64,000 nt of DNA from Solidesulfovibrio magneticus (GTDB lineage: Bacteria > Desulfobacterota > Desulfovibrionia > Desulfovibrionales > Desulfovibrionaceae), in NCBI GenBank assembly GCA_002482565.1, contig DLGG01000068.1, positions 1 to 64,000 of the forward strand, read 5' to 3'. The position numbers were made by a program, and so were the translations under genes. Shown here piece by piece: positions 49,681-58,417 of this stretch (the first letter of the stretch is position 1; every line of letters starts with the position of its first letter). Under the pieces are notes generated by a model. It did no database searches and was not told where the DNA came from. It worked only from the letters and a program-made list of their open reading frames with translations.

Positions 49681-50148
49681 GTGACCGAATACGGCATCAG
49701 GCGGCTGGCCATGGGCGCAAGCGCGCTGTTTCTCGCCGGGGCGGCCCTCGTCGTCGTCGCGGCCTGGCGCTTTACCGCCACCCCGCCCCCGCCGCCGGCT
49801 CCGGCCGCCAGTCCCAAGGCCCCGCCTCCGCGGCAGGCGACCGCTGGGCCGGAGTTGACTCGCACCATCCTGGCCAACGACGTCTTCGGCTTGACCCCGC
49901 TGCCCGACCAACAGGCCAAAACCAAGCAACCGCCCAAACCGGCTGAGATCGACATGGAGCTGGCCGGCACGGTCATTGCCGCCGACGGCCGCCATGCCGC
50001 CGCCTTTCTGCGCGACAAGGGCAACAAATCCCAGAAGGCCTACGCCGTGGGGGCCACGGTCAAGGATGCCCGCATCAAATCCATCGGCAAGAATTTCGTC
50101 ATCCTCGAACGGCAGGGCCGCGAGGAGATTTTGACCATGAAGCCTTAA
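49681..50148 (+). CDS. gspC: Type II secretion system protein GspC, short form
   Basis: 155 residues. One membrane segment (about 11-28) is followed by a Pro/Ala-rich linker and an HR domain (LTRTILANDVFGLTPL, MELAGTVIAADGRHAAAFLRDKG, YAVGATVKDARIKSIGKNFVILERQGREEIL). HR contacts GspD. There is no C-terminal PDZ or coiled-coil domain, so the usual ~280-residue GspC is truncated. The start is GTG with GGGGGAC upstream. Confidence 0.82.
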   Translation: MTEYGIRRLAMGASALFLAGAALVVVAAWRFTATPPPPPAPAASPKAPPPRQATAGPELTRTILANDVFGLTPLPDQQAKTKQPPKPAEIDMELAGTVIAADGRHAAAFLRDKGNKSQKAYAVGATVKDARIKSIGKNFVILERQGREEILTMKP

Positions 50149-50240
50149 GCCCGGCCATTTCGCCGGCAGCGCCCAGGAACGAAGCCGGCCGGCCGAAGCT
50201 GCCGGCGCATCCCCTGCGGCGCGCGACCGCAAGGCCCGCC

Positions 50241-51470
50241 ATGCCCGTCTACGAATACGCCGCCGTCGATGCCAAGGGCCGCGCCAAACAAGGCATTGTC
50301 TCCGCTGAAAGCCCGCAAGGCGCCCGAGCCGCCCTGCGGGCCAGACGGCTTTTCGTCACCGCCCTGGCCGAGGCCGCCTCGGGCGCGGCGACCCGGGGAC
50401 GCGGCGAGACGGCCTCTTTGCCGTTTTTCGCCCGCCGCATGGGCCGAGGCGAACTGCTCGCCGCGACACAAGTGCTGGCCACGCTGCTGGAAGCCGGCCT
50501 GCCCCTGGACAAGGCCCTGGCTGCCCTCATCGAGCAGATGCGCGCCGGCCGGGGCAAGTGGGTCTTTTCCCACATCCTGGAACGCATCCGCGAAGGCCAG
50601 GACTTTTCCACCGCCCTGGCCGCCTATCCGGCCGTGTTCCCGCCCACCTACGTCAGCATGGTGCGTTCGGCCGAAGCCACGGGCATGTTGCCCATCGTTT
50701 TGGGCAACCTGGCCGAATATCTCGACCGCCAGATGCAGTTGGCCCGCACCCTGCAAGCCGCCCTAGCCTACCCGGCCTTCATGTTCGTCTTCGGCCTGGG
50801 CGTCATGGCCTTGCTTTTGGCCTACGTCATCCCCGAAGTCACCAGGATTTTTGTGGATCTGCGCCGGGCCCTGCCCCTGCCGACCGTCATTCTCATCGCG
50901 GCCAGCGACTTCGTACGGGTCTGGTGGCCGTTTCTCCTCGGCGGTCTGGCCGGGCTGGTCCTGGCCGGCCACCGGGCGCTACGCACCAGGCGCGGCCGGG
51001 CCTTGGCCGACAGGCTCATCCTCGCCCTGCCCGTGGTCGGCCCCATCGCCCGCAACGCCGCCACGGCCCGCCTGGCCCGAACCCTTGGCACCTGCCTCGA
51101 CCAGGGCGTGACCATGCTTTCTGCCCTTCGCATCGCCGGCTCGGTGTCGGGCAACATGGTGTTCGAACAGGCCATGGAGCGCATTCGCGACGCGGCCAGC
51201 CAGGGCGGAGGGCTCACCGACCCCATGCGCGAGGCCGACATCTTCCCGCCCATCACCCTCCAGCTCGTCTCGGCCGGCGAGCAAAGCGGACGGCTGGGCG
51301 AACTGCTCATCGGCCTGGCCCGGATGCTCGAAAACGACGTCAGCGCCCGCATCAAAAGCGCCAGCTCGCTTTTTGAACCCGTCATGATCCTGTTGCTCGG
51401 CGGCATGGTCGGCCTTATGGTGCTGGCGGTGCTGCTGCCCATCTTCGAAATGAGCAGCCTGATCGGCTGA
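50241..51470 (+). CDS. gspF: Type II secretion system inner membrane platform protein GspF
   Basis: 409 residues. Starts MPVYEYAAVDAKGRAKQGIVSAESPQGAR, the GspF N terminus, with two T2SSF domains (ATQVLATLLEAGLPLDKALAALIEQM and RLARTLGTCLDQGVTMLSALRIAG) and three membrane segments. It is the polytopic platform that anchors GspE and the pseudopilus. Followed by gspG after 20 bases. Confidence 0.95.
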   Translation: MPVYEYAAVDAKGRAKQGIVSAESPQGARAALRARRLFVTALAEAASGAATRGRGETASLPFFARRMGRGELLAATQVLATLLEAGLPLDKALAALIEQMRAGRGKWVFSHILERIREGQDFSTALAAYPAVFPPTYVSMVRSAEATGMLPIVLGNLAEYLDRQMQLARTLQAALAYPAFMFVFGLGVMALLLAYVIPEVTRIFVDLRRALPLPTVILIAASDFVRVWWPFLLGGLAGLVLAGHRALRTRRGRALADRLILALPVVGPIARNAATARLARTLGTCLDQGVTMLSALRIAGSVSGNMVFEQAMERIRDAASQGGGLTDPMREADIFPPITLQLVSAGEQSGRLGELLIGLARMLENDVSARIKSASSLFEPVMILLLGGMVGLMVLAVLLPIFEMSSLIG

Positions 51471-51490
51471 CAACCTTCCAAGGAGGCCCC

Positions 51491-51958
51491 ATGCGCGCCT
51501 ATGCCGCTCTCGCCGCCCGCCGGTCCCGTCGCCTTGATGCGGCCGGATTTACGCTCATTGAACTCATGGTGGTCATCGTCATTCTCGGCGTCCTGGCCGG
51601 GCTTGTCCTGCCGCGCATCGTGGACCAGCCCGACAAGGCCCGGGTGGTCAAGGCCAAGACCCAGATCGAGGCCCTGTCCATGGCCCTTAAGCAGTACAAG
51701 CTCGACAACGGCTTTTATCCCAGCACCGAGCAGGGTTTGAGAGCGCTTCGGGAAAAGCCGTCCATCGGCCGGGTGCCCCAGAACTATCCGCCCAAGGGCT
51801 ACCTCGATTCCCTGCCCAAGGACCCCTGGGGCCGCGACTATGTCTACCTGTGCCCGGGCGAGCACGGCGACTTCGACCTCATTTCCCTGGGAGCCGACAG
51901 CCAGGAAGGCGGCGAAGGCGTGGACGCCGACGTCAAGAGCTGGGAGCTGGGCGGCTGA
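51491..51958 (+). CDS. gspG: Type II secretion major pseudopilin GspG
   Basis: 155-residue major pseudopilin. The prepilin cleavage/methylation signature is GFTLIELMVVIVILGVLAGL. Downstream come the GspG-specific ALKQYKLDNGFYPSTEQGLRAL and DPWGRDYVYLCPGEHGDFDLISLGAD with the calcium-site residues. An AAGGAGG site is present. The leader is about 18 residues before the cleavage Gly. Confidence 0.97.
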   Translation: MRAYAALAARRSRRLDAAGFTLIELMVVIVILGVLAGLVLPRIVDQPDKARVVKAKTQIEALSMALKQYKLDNGFYPSTEQGLRALREKPSIGRVPQNYPPKGYLDSLPKDPWGRDYVYLCPGEHGDFDLISLGADSQEGGEGVDADVKSWELGG

Positions 51959-51969
51959 CGGCGCATCCC

Positions 51970-52647
51970 GTGGCCCTGCGCCGCGCCGCCGGCTTCACTC
52001 TGGTGGAGCTGACCATCGTGCTGGTCGTCATGGGCATTGCCGCCGGCCTGGCCATCCCCCAACTGGCCGGCCTGTTTTCCCGCGAAAACGAAAAATCCAT
52101 GGCCCGGCAGCTGGCCGGCCTGCTCACCCGGGCCAGGACCGAGGCCATCGTCACAGGCCGGTCCTTTGTCGTGACCCTGGACTGGACCCGTGGGGAGGCT
52201 CGTCTGGAACCGCTGCCCGAATCTGTTTCGCCGGCTCCGGTCGGGCGCGTCGGCCGCAAGAGCTCCGAGCGCTCCAAAGCCGCCGTGGCCAAGGACGCGC
52301 CGGGGAGCCTGCCAGCCCCGTCTGGCACGTCCCGGCCGCCCGTCGCCGTCGGGCCGACGAAAATCGCCGACAAGGCCCGGCCGCGCCTGCTCCTCACGCC
52401 CCTGGGCCGGTTCAGCCAGCCCGAATCCCTGGAGCTGATCGTGACCCCGCAGGGCCTGTGTCAGCCGGCCTTTGCCCGCCTGTCCGCCAACGGCGGCAAC
52501 GAGGCGGTGGTGGTGGTCGACCCCGTGGGCTGTCGGGTCAACCTCCTTTCCACCGACCTGGACGTGGCCCAGGCCCGCTTCGAAAAGGCGCTCGGTTTTT
52601 TCGATCCGCCTTGGGCCGGAACCTCGCGACCGGCGGGCAAGCCATGA
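51970..52647 (+). CDS. gspH: Type II secretion minor pseudopilin GspH
   Basis: 225 residues, start GTG (VALRRAAGFTLVELTIVLVV) 11 bases after gspG. The pseudopilin motif is GFTLVELTIVLVVMGIAAGLAIPQL. An insert rich in Pro/Lys/Ser around residues 85-135 makes it longer than usual. The last bases overlap the gspI start by four (ATGA). Confidence 0.87.
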   Translation: MALRRAAGFTLVELTIVLVVMGIAAGLAIPQLAGLFSRENEKSMARQLAGLLTRARTEAIVTGRSFVVTLDWTRGEARLEPLPESVSPAPVGRVGRKSSERSKAAVAKDAPGSLPAPSGTSRPPVAVGPTKIADKARPRLLLTPLGRFSQPESLELIVTPQGLCQPAFARLSANGGNEAVVVVDPVGCRVNLLSTDLDVAQARFEKALGFFDPPWAGTSRPAGKP

Positions 52648-53039
52648 AACGCCGCCCGGAAACGTTCGTCCCGTTACAAGGCACAGGGCAATCGGGCCAG
52701 GCCCTGCTCGAAACCCTGACGGCCGTGGCCATCATGGCCATTGCCCTGGTGTCGCTCTTGGCCGGGCTGGCCCGGCTCCAGGACAAACGCCTGGACGCCG
52801 CCCGGGCCAGGCGGGCCGCTTTTCTGGCCGAAGGCAAAATGCTGGACCTCCTGGCCGCCGGGCCGGCCAACCTCAAAAACGTCTCGGGCACGTTTCCCGC
52901 TCCCGACGCGGACTACGCCTTTAGCGTGGAGATCAGCGACACCCGGGGCGAGCGGCTGCGCCTGGTGTCGGTCACCGTGCGCGACGTTGGTTCGCAGCGT
53001 CTGCAAATCCGGCTGGCCCGGCTGGAACCCGGGCCATGA
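52644..53039 (+). CDS. gspI: Type II secretion minor pseudopilin GspI
   Basis: 131 residues. The prepilin-type segment is GQALLETLTAVAIMAIALVSLLAG: the Gly-1, Glu+5 pattern is kept (GQALLE) but the usual Phe+1 is Gln. Methylation would differ accordingly. The C-terminal fold (YAFSVEISDTRGERLRLVSVTV) suits GspI. Overlaps gspH by four bases and gspJ by four bases. Confidence 0.85.
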   Translation: MKRRPETFVPLQGTGQSGQALLETLTAVAIMAIALVSLLAGLARLQDKRLDAARARRAAFLAEGKMLDLLAAGPANLKNVSGTFPAPDADYAFSVEISDTRGERLRLVSVTVRDVGSQRLQIRLARLEPGP

Positions 53040-53755
53040 AAGCCGCGCGCCGGCACGAATCCGGTTTCACCCTGGTCGAGGTGCTCCTGGCCCTGCTCAT
53101 CGGGGCCCTGGTCATGCTGGGTTCCTATTCCGTCACCTCCCAGGTCATCGGCCTGTCCGAAGACGTCCGATCCAACCTGACCGCCGAGGACGCCCTCGAT
53201 ATCCTGCGCATTGCCTTGGACAACGATCTGGGGTCGCTCATCTGGGTCGAATCCCCAAAGCAGGGAGCGTCCGAAAGCATGGCCTTTTACGGCGGCCGCC
53301 AGGAGGCGGCCCTTTCAGACCAGGACGAAGAAGTCCTCCTCTCCCTGACCAGCGCAGCCAGCCTGAATCCTGGCGCGCCATTTCCCTCGCACGCCTTCAA
53401 TCGCATCACCTATCTGCTGCGAAAGCCCCCCGGAAAAGATGGGCAGAAAACGGACACGCGCCAGCTCGTGCGCCGGGAGTTGCCGGCCGCCACCCTGGCT
53501 TGGCGGGACACCGCCCGCCCGAGCGCCCGCGAAACCGTGCTCTTGGAGACCGTCTCCGCTTGCGCCCTTCAGTTTATCGACCAGGCCGCCTCGCTGACGA
53601 CCTGGGACAGCCAAGCACGCATGCAAGCCCGCCAATCTCCGTTGCCGACCCAGGTCCGGTTGCAGGGAGAGACCATCCTTGGCGGCAAGATGCGCCGTTT
53701 CGACGTGCGCTTGGCCTTGCCGCCCCGGACCCTTGCCCTGGGGGAAGGACGATGA
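53036..53755 (+). CDS. gspJ: Type II secretion minor pseudopilin GspJ
   Basis: 239 residues with prepilin motif GFTLVEVLLALLIGALVML at residues 10-28. The remainder (SAEDALDILR-like helix, VRRELPAATLAW, LQFIDQAASLTTWDSQ) is typical of GspJ length and content. It overlaps gspI and gspK by four bases each, so gspH-K are translationally coupled. Confidence 0.87.
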   Translation: MKAARRHESGFTLVEVLLALLIGALVMLGSYSVTSQVIGLSEDVRSNLTAEDALDILRIALDNDLGSLIWVESPKQGASESMAFYGGRQEAALSDQDEEVLLSLTSAASLNPGAPFPSHAFNRITYLLRKPPGKDGQKTDTRQLVRRELPAATLAWRDTARPSARETVLLETVSACALQFIDQAASLTTWDSQARMQARQSPLPTQVRLQGETILGGKMRRFDVRLALPPRTLALGEGR

Positions 53756-54756
53756 GGGCCGGTCGCACCCGGGGCGCGGTGCTGCTCTTCGTCCTGGCCC
53801 TGGTGGCGCTTTTGGCCTCTCTGGCCGTGACCACCATCCGCACGGCCCAGGTCGAGGTGTTCGCGACCTACGGCGGCATCTACGCCCGGCAGGCCCGGGC
53901 CACGGTCGAATCCGGCCTTCTGGCCGCCGCCGCCGTGTTGCTGCCGCCCCGGCCCGCAGACTCCGACAACCTGACCCAGGACTGGGCGTTTTTCCCTGAT
54001 CTGGCCAGCTATCCGGGCGTGAGCTTTTTGGACGGCCACGTAAGCGGCCGCATCGAGGACGAAAGCGGCAAGTTTCCGGTCAACGCCATGCACCCCGGCC
54101 TGTCCAACCATGCCGCCTATCAGGCCGTCTTCCTGCGCCTTTTGACCGGAGAGGCCCTGGCCCTGCCCGAAGATCGGGCCAAGGCCTTGCTGGCCGCCCT
54201 GACCGACTGGCTCGACGCCGACGACCAGCCAGGTGCGGGCGGCGCGGAAGACGCCGCCTACGCCGCCGCGCAGCTTCCGTACCATGTCCGCAACAACTCT
54301 CTGGACACCCTGGGCGAACTGCTGCTTATCCAAGGATTTTCCCGCGACCTGTTATGCGGCCGGGGCGATCGCCCGGGGCTTTTGTCCCTGCTCACCGTCT
54401 GGGGCAGCGGGCTTATTAACGTCAACACCACCCCGCTCCCCGTGCTGGCCGCCCTGCCGTCCGGCCTAAGCGCCGCCCAGGCCGCCGCCCAGGCCCGCAG
54501 CCTCGACGCCTACCGCCGCGATCCCGTGCGCCAAAGCGAACTGGCCAGCCTCGAATGGCTGACCAAGGCCGCCGGCTCGGAGAACGGCCAATGGCCCACC
54601 ACGTTGCTCACCACGCGCAGCCTCTACTACGCCGTCACCCTCGAAGGCCGGTCCGGCGTGGCCACCGCCCGGCTCTTCACCGTGCTCAAGCGCGACCAGT
54701 CCGGCCAGTCGGGCAAGCCCCCCCACTGTATGGTGCTCTACCGGGAGTTGCGCTAA
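53752..54756 (+). CDS. gspK: Type II secretion minor pseudopilin GspK
   Basis: 334 residues, start MRAGRTRGAVLLFVLALVALLASLAV, lacking the Phe of other pseudopilins as usual in GspK (GAVLLFVLALVALLAS). Long globular part with DESGKFPVNAM, LTDWLDADDQPGAGGAED, NNSLDTLGELLLIQGFS and LINVNTTPLPVLAALP, the helical GspK insert. It caps the pseudopilus tip. Followed 26 bases later by gspL. Confidence 0.9.
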   Translation: MRAGRTRGAVLLFVLALVALLASLAVTTIRTAQVEVFATYGGIYARQARATVESGLLAAAAVLLPPRPADSDNLTQDWAFFPDLASYPGVSFLDGHVSGRIEDESGKFPVNAMHPGLSNHAAYQAVFLRLLTGEALALPEDRAKALLAALTDWLDADDQPGAGGAEDAAYAAAQLPYHVRNNSLDTLGELLLIQGFSRDLLCGRGDRPGLLSLLTVWGSGLINVNTTPLPVLAALPSGLSAAQAAAQARSLDAYRRDPVRQSELASLEWLTKAAGSENGQWPTTLLTTRSLYYAVTLEGRSGVATARLFTVLKRDQSGQSGKPPHCMVLYRELR

Positions 54757-54782
54757 GACAGGCTCCATGCCACAAAGCCGGG

Positions 54783-56240
54783 ATGCGGGAATCCCTTCTG
54801 GTCGTGGCGAGGCGGCCGCAATCCCTCACGGTCCTGCTTGTCGAAACCGGTCCGGGCCTGCCCGCGCCGACGGTCGCGGCGAGTTTCCCCCTCCCCCCCG
54901 ACGCCTCGGCGACGGATGTGGCCGAAACCGTCACGCAGCTGGTTCGGGAGCAGACCCTTGACGCACGCCGCGTAGCCTTGGGACTGGACGCCGCCGAAGC
55001 GACCTTGCGCCGCCTGGCGTTTCCCTTCACGGCCCCGGCCAAGATCGATCTGGTCCTTGGCCCGGAATTCGAGCCCTTTCTGACCGCGCCACCGGCCGAA
55101 ACCGCCCTGGCCTGGGCCGCCACTGCCCTGGCCGCCCCTCCCGAGACCGTGGTCCTGGCTGCGGCCGTGTCGCGCGAAGCCCTGGCCGCCCAGGCGGCCG
55201 CCCTGGCCGCCGTGGGCCTGCCCCCGCAAACTGCCTGCCTTGATCTGGCCGGCCTTGACGCCCTGCTCCAGGCGCTTATGCCCGGCTGCGAGGCCGTGCT
55301 GTGCGTCCATGCCGAGGCCGGCCGGGCGGATTTCGTCTGCCGCCTGGACGACGCGCCCCTGACCTGGCGAAGCCTGCTTCTGCCAGAGGCGGCCGACGCC
55401 GGGCAACAGGCGGCGTTTCTCGCCCGCGAGGCGGCCCTCACCCTGTCGCCTCTGGCCGGCCGGCCGCCGGTCGGCCTGACCCTGGTCCTTGGCGGGCAGG
55501 CTGCCCGGCCCGAGACGGCCGCCGCTCTGGAAGCCGCCCTGGGCGCGCCGGCAACAGCCCTTTCGGCCCTGCCCGGCTGGCCGCGCCTGCCTACGGGCGA
55601 AGCGTTGCCCGAAGCCCTGGCCCTGGCTTACGGCCTGGCCTTGCAGGCGGCAAAAGACCCGAAGACGACCAATTTCCTGCGCGGCGAGCTGGCCCCGGCC
55701 CTCTCGCGCGCCACCCTGCGCCGCGCCCTGCTCCTGGCCGGCGGCAGCGCCCTGACCTTGGCCGTTTGCGCCATTGGGGCATATTTCTCTATGCTGTGGC
55801 GGCTCGACGCCTCCCTTGCCCGAACCCGGGCCGAAACCGAGACCGTCATCGCCGCCGCCGCCCCGAACCTGGCCCCGGGACTAACCCTCACGCAAAAACT
55901 CTCTGCCCTGCGCGGCCGGCTGGCCGAAGGCGCGGCCGCCCGGCGCGACCAGGGAACCGTCCCGGCCGGGAGCGTTCTGGAGATCCTGGCCGCCATCCAT
56001 CAGGGCCTTGGCCCGGATGGGGCGGCCAAGGCCCGACGCGTGGCCCTGGACGAGAGCCGGGCCACCATCGACGCCGTGGCCGACGACTACACCACCGTGG
56101 ACGCCGTCAAACGCCGGCTGGCCGCCATGGAGGTCTTTTCCGGCGTGGAGATCCGGGGGGCCAAGAATAACCCGGAGAAGAAACAGGTGGAATTCCAGCT
56201 CGACCTCAAACTGGCCGCCGCCGGCCAAGGCGCACCGTGA
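54783..56240 (+). CDS. gspL: Type II secretion system protein GspL
   Basis: 485 residues. The N-terminal ~300 residues form the cytoplasmic actin-like domain that binds GspE (LAAQAAALAAVGLPPQTACLDLAGLD, FVCRLDDAPLTWRSLLLPEA). One membrane segment near 320-340 (ALLLAGGSALTLAVCAIGAYF) precedes a periplasmic ferredoxin-like domain (SVLEILAAIHQGL, DDYTTVDAVKRRLAAMEVFSGVEI). Overlaps gspM by four bases. Confidence 0.85.
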   Translation: MRESLLVVARRPQSLTVLLVETGPGLPAPTVAASFPLPPDASATDVAETVTQLVREQTLDARRVALGLDAAEATLRRLAFPFTAPAKIDLVLGPEFEPFLTAPPAETALAWAATALAAPPETVVLAAAVSREALAAQAAALAAVGLPPQTACLDLAGLDALLQALMPGCEAVLCVHAEAGRADFVCRLDDAPLTWRSLLLPEAADAGQQAAFLAREAALTLSPLAGRPPVGLTLVLGGQAARPETAAALEAALGAPATALSALPGWPRLPTGEALPEALALAYGLALQAAKDPKTTNFLRGELAPALSRATLRRALLLAGGSALTLAVCAIGAYFSMLWRLDASLARTRAETETVIAAAAPNLAPGLTLTQKLSALRGRLAEGAAARRDQGTVPAGSVLEILAAIHQGLGPDGAAKARRVALDESRATIDAVADDYTTVDAVKRRLAAMEVFSGVEIRGAKNNPEKKQVEFQLDLKLAAAGQGAP

Positions 56241-56746
56241 AACGCGAGCTGCCCCATCCCCTGCTCCTGGCCGCTGGCGGCCTGGCCGTCCTTGTGGGCC
56301 TGTACCTGTGGGTCGTCGTTCCCGTCACGGACGGCCTCGACACCCGCAAACGCCGGCTGGCCGAGGCCGGACGCGGCCTGGAAGAAGCCAAACGACTGGC
56401 CGGGCAGCTCGCCGCCCTGGGCCAGGTCCCGACAGCCGCCCCCGTGCCGGAAGGCTTCTCGCTTTTTTCGCTGGTGGAAGGCGTGGCCAGCCGGGAAGGG
56501 GTCAAGGGCAACGTGGAGTTCATGCGACCGGCCAGCCGCGACCTCGGCGGCGGCCGCCGGGAAGCGGCCGTGGACCTGCGCCTGGCTGGCCTGGGCATGG
56601 ACAAGCTTCTGGCCTTCCTGCAACAGGTCGAAGACCCCACGCGCGGCATCCGCGTGCGCCAACTCATCCTCACCCCGTCAGCCAAGGGCGGCATCGACGC
56701 CGACCTGTCCGTGGCCATGCCGCAGTCAGCTGACAAAGCACCATAA
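56237..56746 (+). CDS. gspM: Type II secretion system protein GspM
   Basis: 169 residues with one N-terminal membrane segment (about 9-28, LLLAAGGLAVLVGLYLWVVV), a coiled part and a C-terminal ferredoxin-like domain (EGVKGNVEFMRPASR, DLRLAGLGMDKLLAFLQQVED, LILTPSAKGGIDADL). It pairs with GspL in the inner membrane. Last gene of the gspC-M run; a dispersed repeat starts 15 bases after its stop. No gspN or prepilin peptidase follows. Confidence 0.85.
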   Translation: MKRELPHPLLLAAGGLAVLVGLYLWVVVPVTDGLDTRKRRLAEAGRGLEEAKRLAGQLAALGQVPTAAPVPEGFSLFSLVEGVASREGVKGNVEFMRPASRDLGGGRREAAVDLRLAGLGMDKLLAFLQQVEDPTRGIRVRQLILTPSAKGGIDADLSVAMPQSADKAP

Positions 56747-56760
56747 AAGTTAAGAAAAAG

Positions 56761-56807
56761 ATGCCTCCGGCGGCCGGGGGCCCGAGGCCCCCGGACCCCC
56801 GAATGGG
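56761..56807 (+). repeat. Dispersed GC-rich palindromic repeat, copy 2 (after gspM)
   Basis: Same element as at 9946-9993: begins ATGCCTCCGGCGGCCGGGGG, then CCCGAGGCCCCCGGACCCCC and GAATGGG. It lies between two convergent genes, 15 bases after the gspM stop and 16 before the end of the TPR gene on the other strand. Its strong GC hairpin could end both transcripts. Confidence 0.8.
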
Positions 56808-56822
56808 AAGCGCGGCGAGACG

Positions 56823-58331
56823 TCAGCGGACGCCGCTGTCCAACGTCGTGGTCGTGGTGGTGGTCGTGGTCGTCGTCGTGGCGGTCGCAGAGGATGAAGA
56901 CGTGGTCGAAGGGGTATACCAGGAGTTGGAACTGCTGGTGGCCGTGCCGGCCGAGGTCACAAGAGCCTGCAGTGAAGCGGCCTCATTCAGGTCGTCCTGG
57001 GCCTTTTGGGTGTAGGCCGCGCTGTTGGCCGGCTCGGCGGCGGCCAGGGCCGTCCAGGCCGCCGCCCGATGCTTGAGGGCGGCCACATAATAGGGCTGGA
57101 TGGCCAAGGCCTTGTCGTAATTGGCGATGGCGTCCTTGTAGAGGCCGGCGTTGTAGCGCAGCCGGCCGATGGCGTCGTAGGCCCGGGCATAGGCCGCGTC
57201 CAGGGACAGCGCCGTATTGTAATCTTCCATGGCCCGCTCGGGGTCGCCAATCGACGCGTAGTAGGCGCCCCGGTCCACGTAGACGCTCGGTTCGCCCGGG
57301 CCGTAGGCCACGGCCAGATTCAGCTCGGACAAGGCGGCCGAACCCGCGCCAAGGCCGATGTAGGCCAATCCCAGGCCGCCTGTCGCCTTGGCGTTGTCCT
57401 CGTCCAAAGCCAGGGCGGCCTTGTAGGCGAGCTGGGCCGAGGCATAGCTGCCCTGGGCCAGATAGGCGTCGCCGAGCAGGATGTAGCCGGCCACGAGCTT
57501 ATCCTTGTTATTGAGATAGATGCCGGCGCAATAGGACGAATACATGGCCATTTGGACCAGGGTTTCGTTGTATTCGTTAAGCGTCTCGTTTTTTTCCTTG
57601 TCCTTGTCCGTCAGATCCTCGGACACGGGCAGCTTCTGACTGCCGGCGGAAGAAGCGAACTGGTTGGTGCTGGCCGAAGAGGTCGTCGTTCCCGAAGTAG
57701 ACGACGTGGTGGTCGCGCCGGACGTGTCCGTGGTCGTGCTGGTCGAGACCGGACCGGAGCCGGTGGCCGTGCCGGCGGTGCTCGTGCCGGAACCCGTGGA
57801 CGAGCCGGAGGCGGCCGTGCCGGAAGTCGCCGTGCCGAGACCCGAAAGGTTGCCCAGGGAACTCATGCCGTACAGCGACGTCCCCCCGAGGATGCTGCCC
57901 GAACCAAGGCCGTATAGCGAAGAGACGGGGTAATAGTACGAGGAGCCGTAGGCTGTGGCGACGTCGAGAATGGGGCTTTCGCCCGGCAAGAACTGGTCGC
58001 AGGCGTCGGAAGCGCGAAGCAGGGCCAAGCCTTGGCTGGCGTCGGACACGGCCTGGGACGGCACGTCCAGGACCAGATCGACCCGGGCCCGGGCCAGATA
58101 GGCCTCGCCGTTGTCGGGATAGGCGGTGAGGGATTCGGTCAGATAGGCCAGGGCCGAAGGATAGTTGTTGTCCGTGATGGCGGCGGCGGCGTTGGCGTAG
58201 GCGGCGTCATTGCTTGACGCCAGCCCGCCGATGGACGTCAACGAAGATGTGGCCGGGACGGCCGGCCGGGCGACCAGAAGGGCCAAGCCCAGGGCAATGG
58301 CCGCCGCGCCGCGTTTTCGTCCCTTGCCCAT
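56823..58331 (-). CDS. Secreted TPR protein with Ser/Thr/Gly-rich tracts and poly-Thr tail
   Basis: 502 residues. Signal peptide (AAAIALGLALLVARPAVPA) then a Ser/Thr/Gly/Ala-rich low-complexity region (about 160-230, SGTAASGSSTGSGTSTAG) and several TPRs in the second half (YIGLGAGSAALSELNLAVAYGP, YNTALSLDAAYARAYDAIGRLRYNAG, YDKALAIQPYYVAALKHRAA). The tail is Ser/Thr-rich and ends with 12 consecutive Thr before LDSGVR, encoded by alternating ACC/ACG codons. An AAGGAG site precedes the start. Next to a type II secretion operon, so it may be an exported or surface protein; function unknown. Confidence 0.8.
   Translation of the reverse strand: MGKGRKRGAAAIALGLALLVARPAVPATSSLTSIGGLASSNDAAYANAAAAITDNNYPSALAYLTESLTAYPDNGEAYLARARVDLVLDVPSQAVSDASQGLALLRASDACDQFLPGESPILDVATAYGSSYYYPVSSLYGLGSGSILGGTSLYGMSSLGNLSGLGTATSGTAASGSSTGSGTSTAGTATGSGPVSTSTTTDTSGATTTSSTSGTTTSSASTNQFASSAGSQKLPVSEDLTDKDKEKNETLNEYNETLVQMAMYSSYCAGIYLNNKDKLVAGYILLGDAYLAQGSYASAQLAYKAALALDEDNAKATGGLGLAYIGLGAGSAALSELNLAVAYGPGEPSVYVDRGAYYASIGDPERAMEDYNTALSLDAAYARAYDAIGRLRYNAGLYKDAIANYDKALAIQPYYVAALKHRAAAWTALAAAEPANSAAYTQKAQDDLNEAASLQALVTSAGTATSSSNSWYTPSTTSSSSATATTTTTTTTTTTTLDSGVR
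56844..56879 (-). repeat. ACN codon repeat encoding 12 threonines
   Basis: Twelve in-frame ACC/ACG codons in the C-terminal tail of the TPR protein. Imperfect trinucleotide repeat and possible site of length change. Confidence 0.75.
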
Positions 58332-58417
58332 GCGTCTCTCCTTTGACCTGCGACAAGCCGGCAACTTCCCCTGCATCTAATGGCACGCGTCAACGGCGTC
58401 AAGGCGCGCCTGGGACG

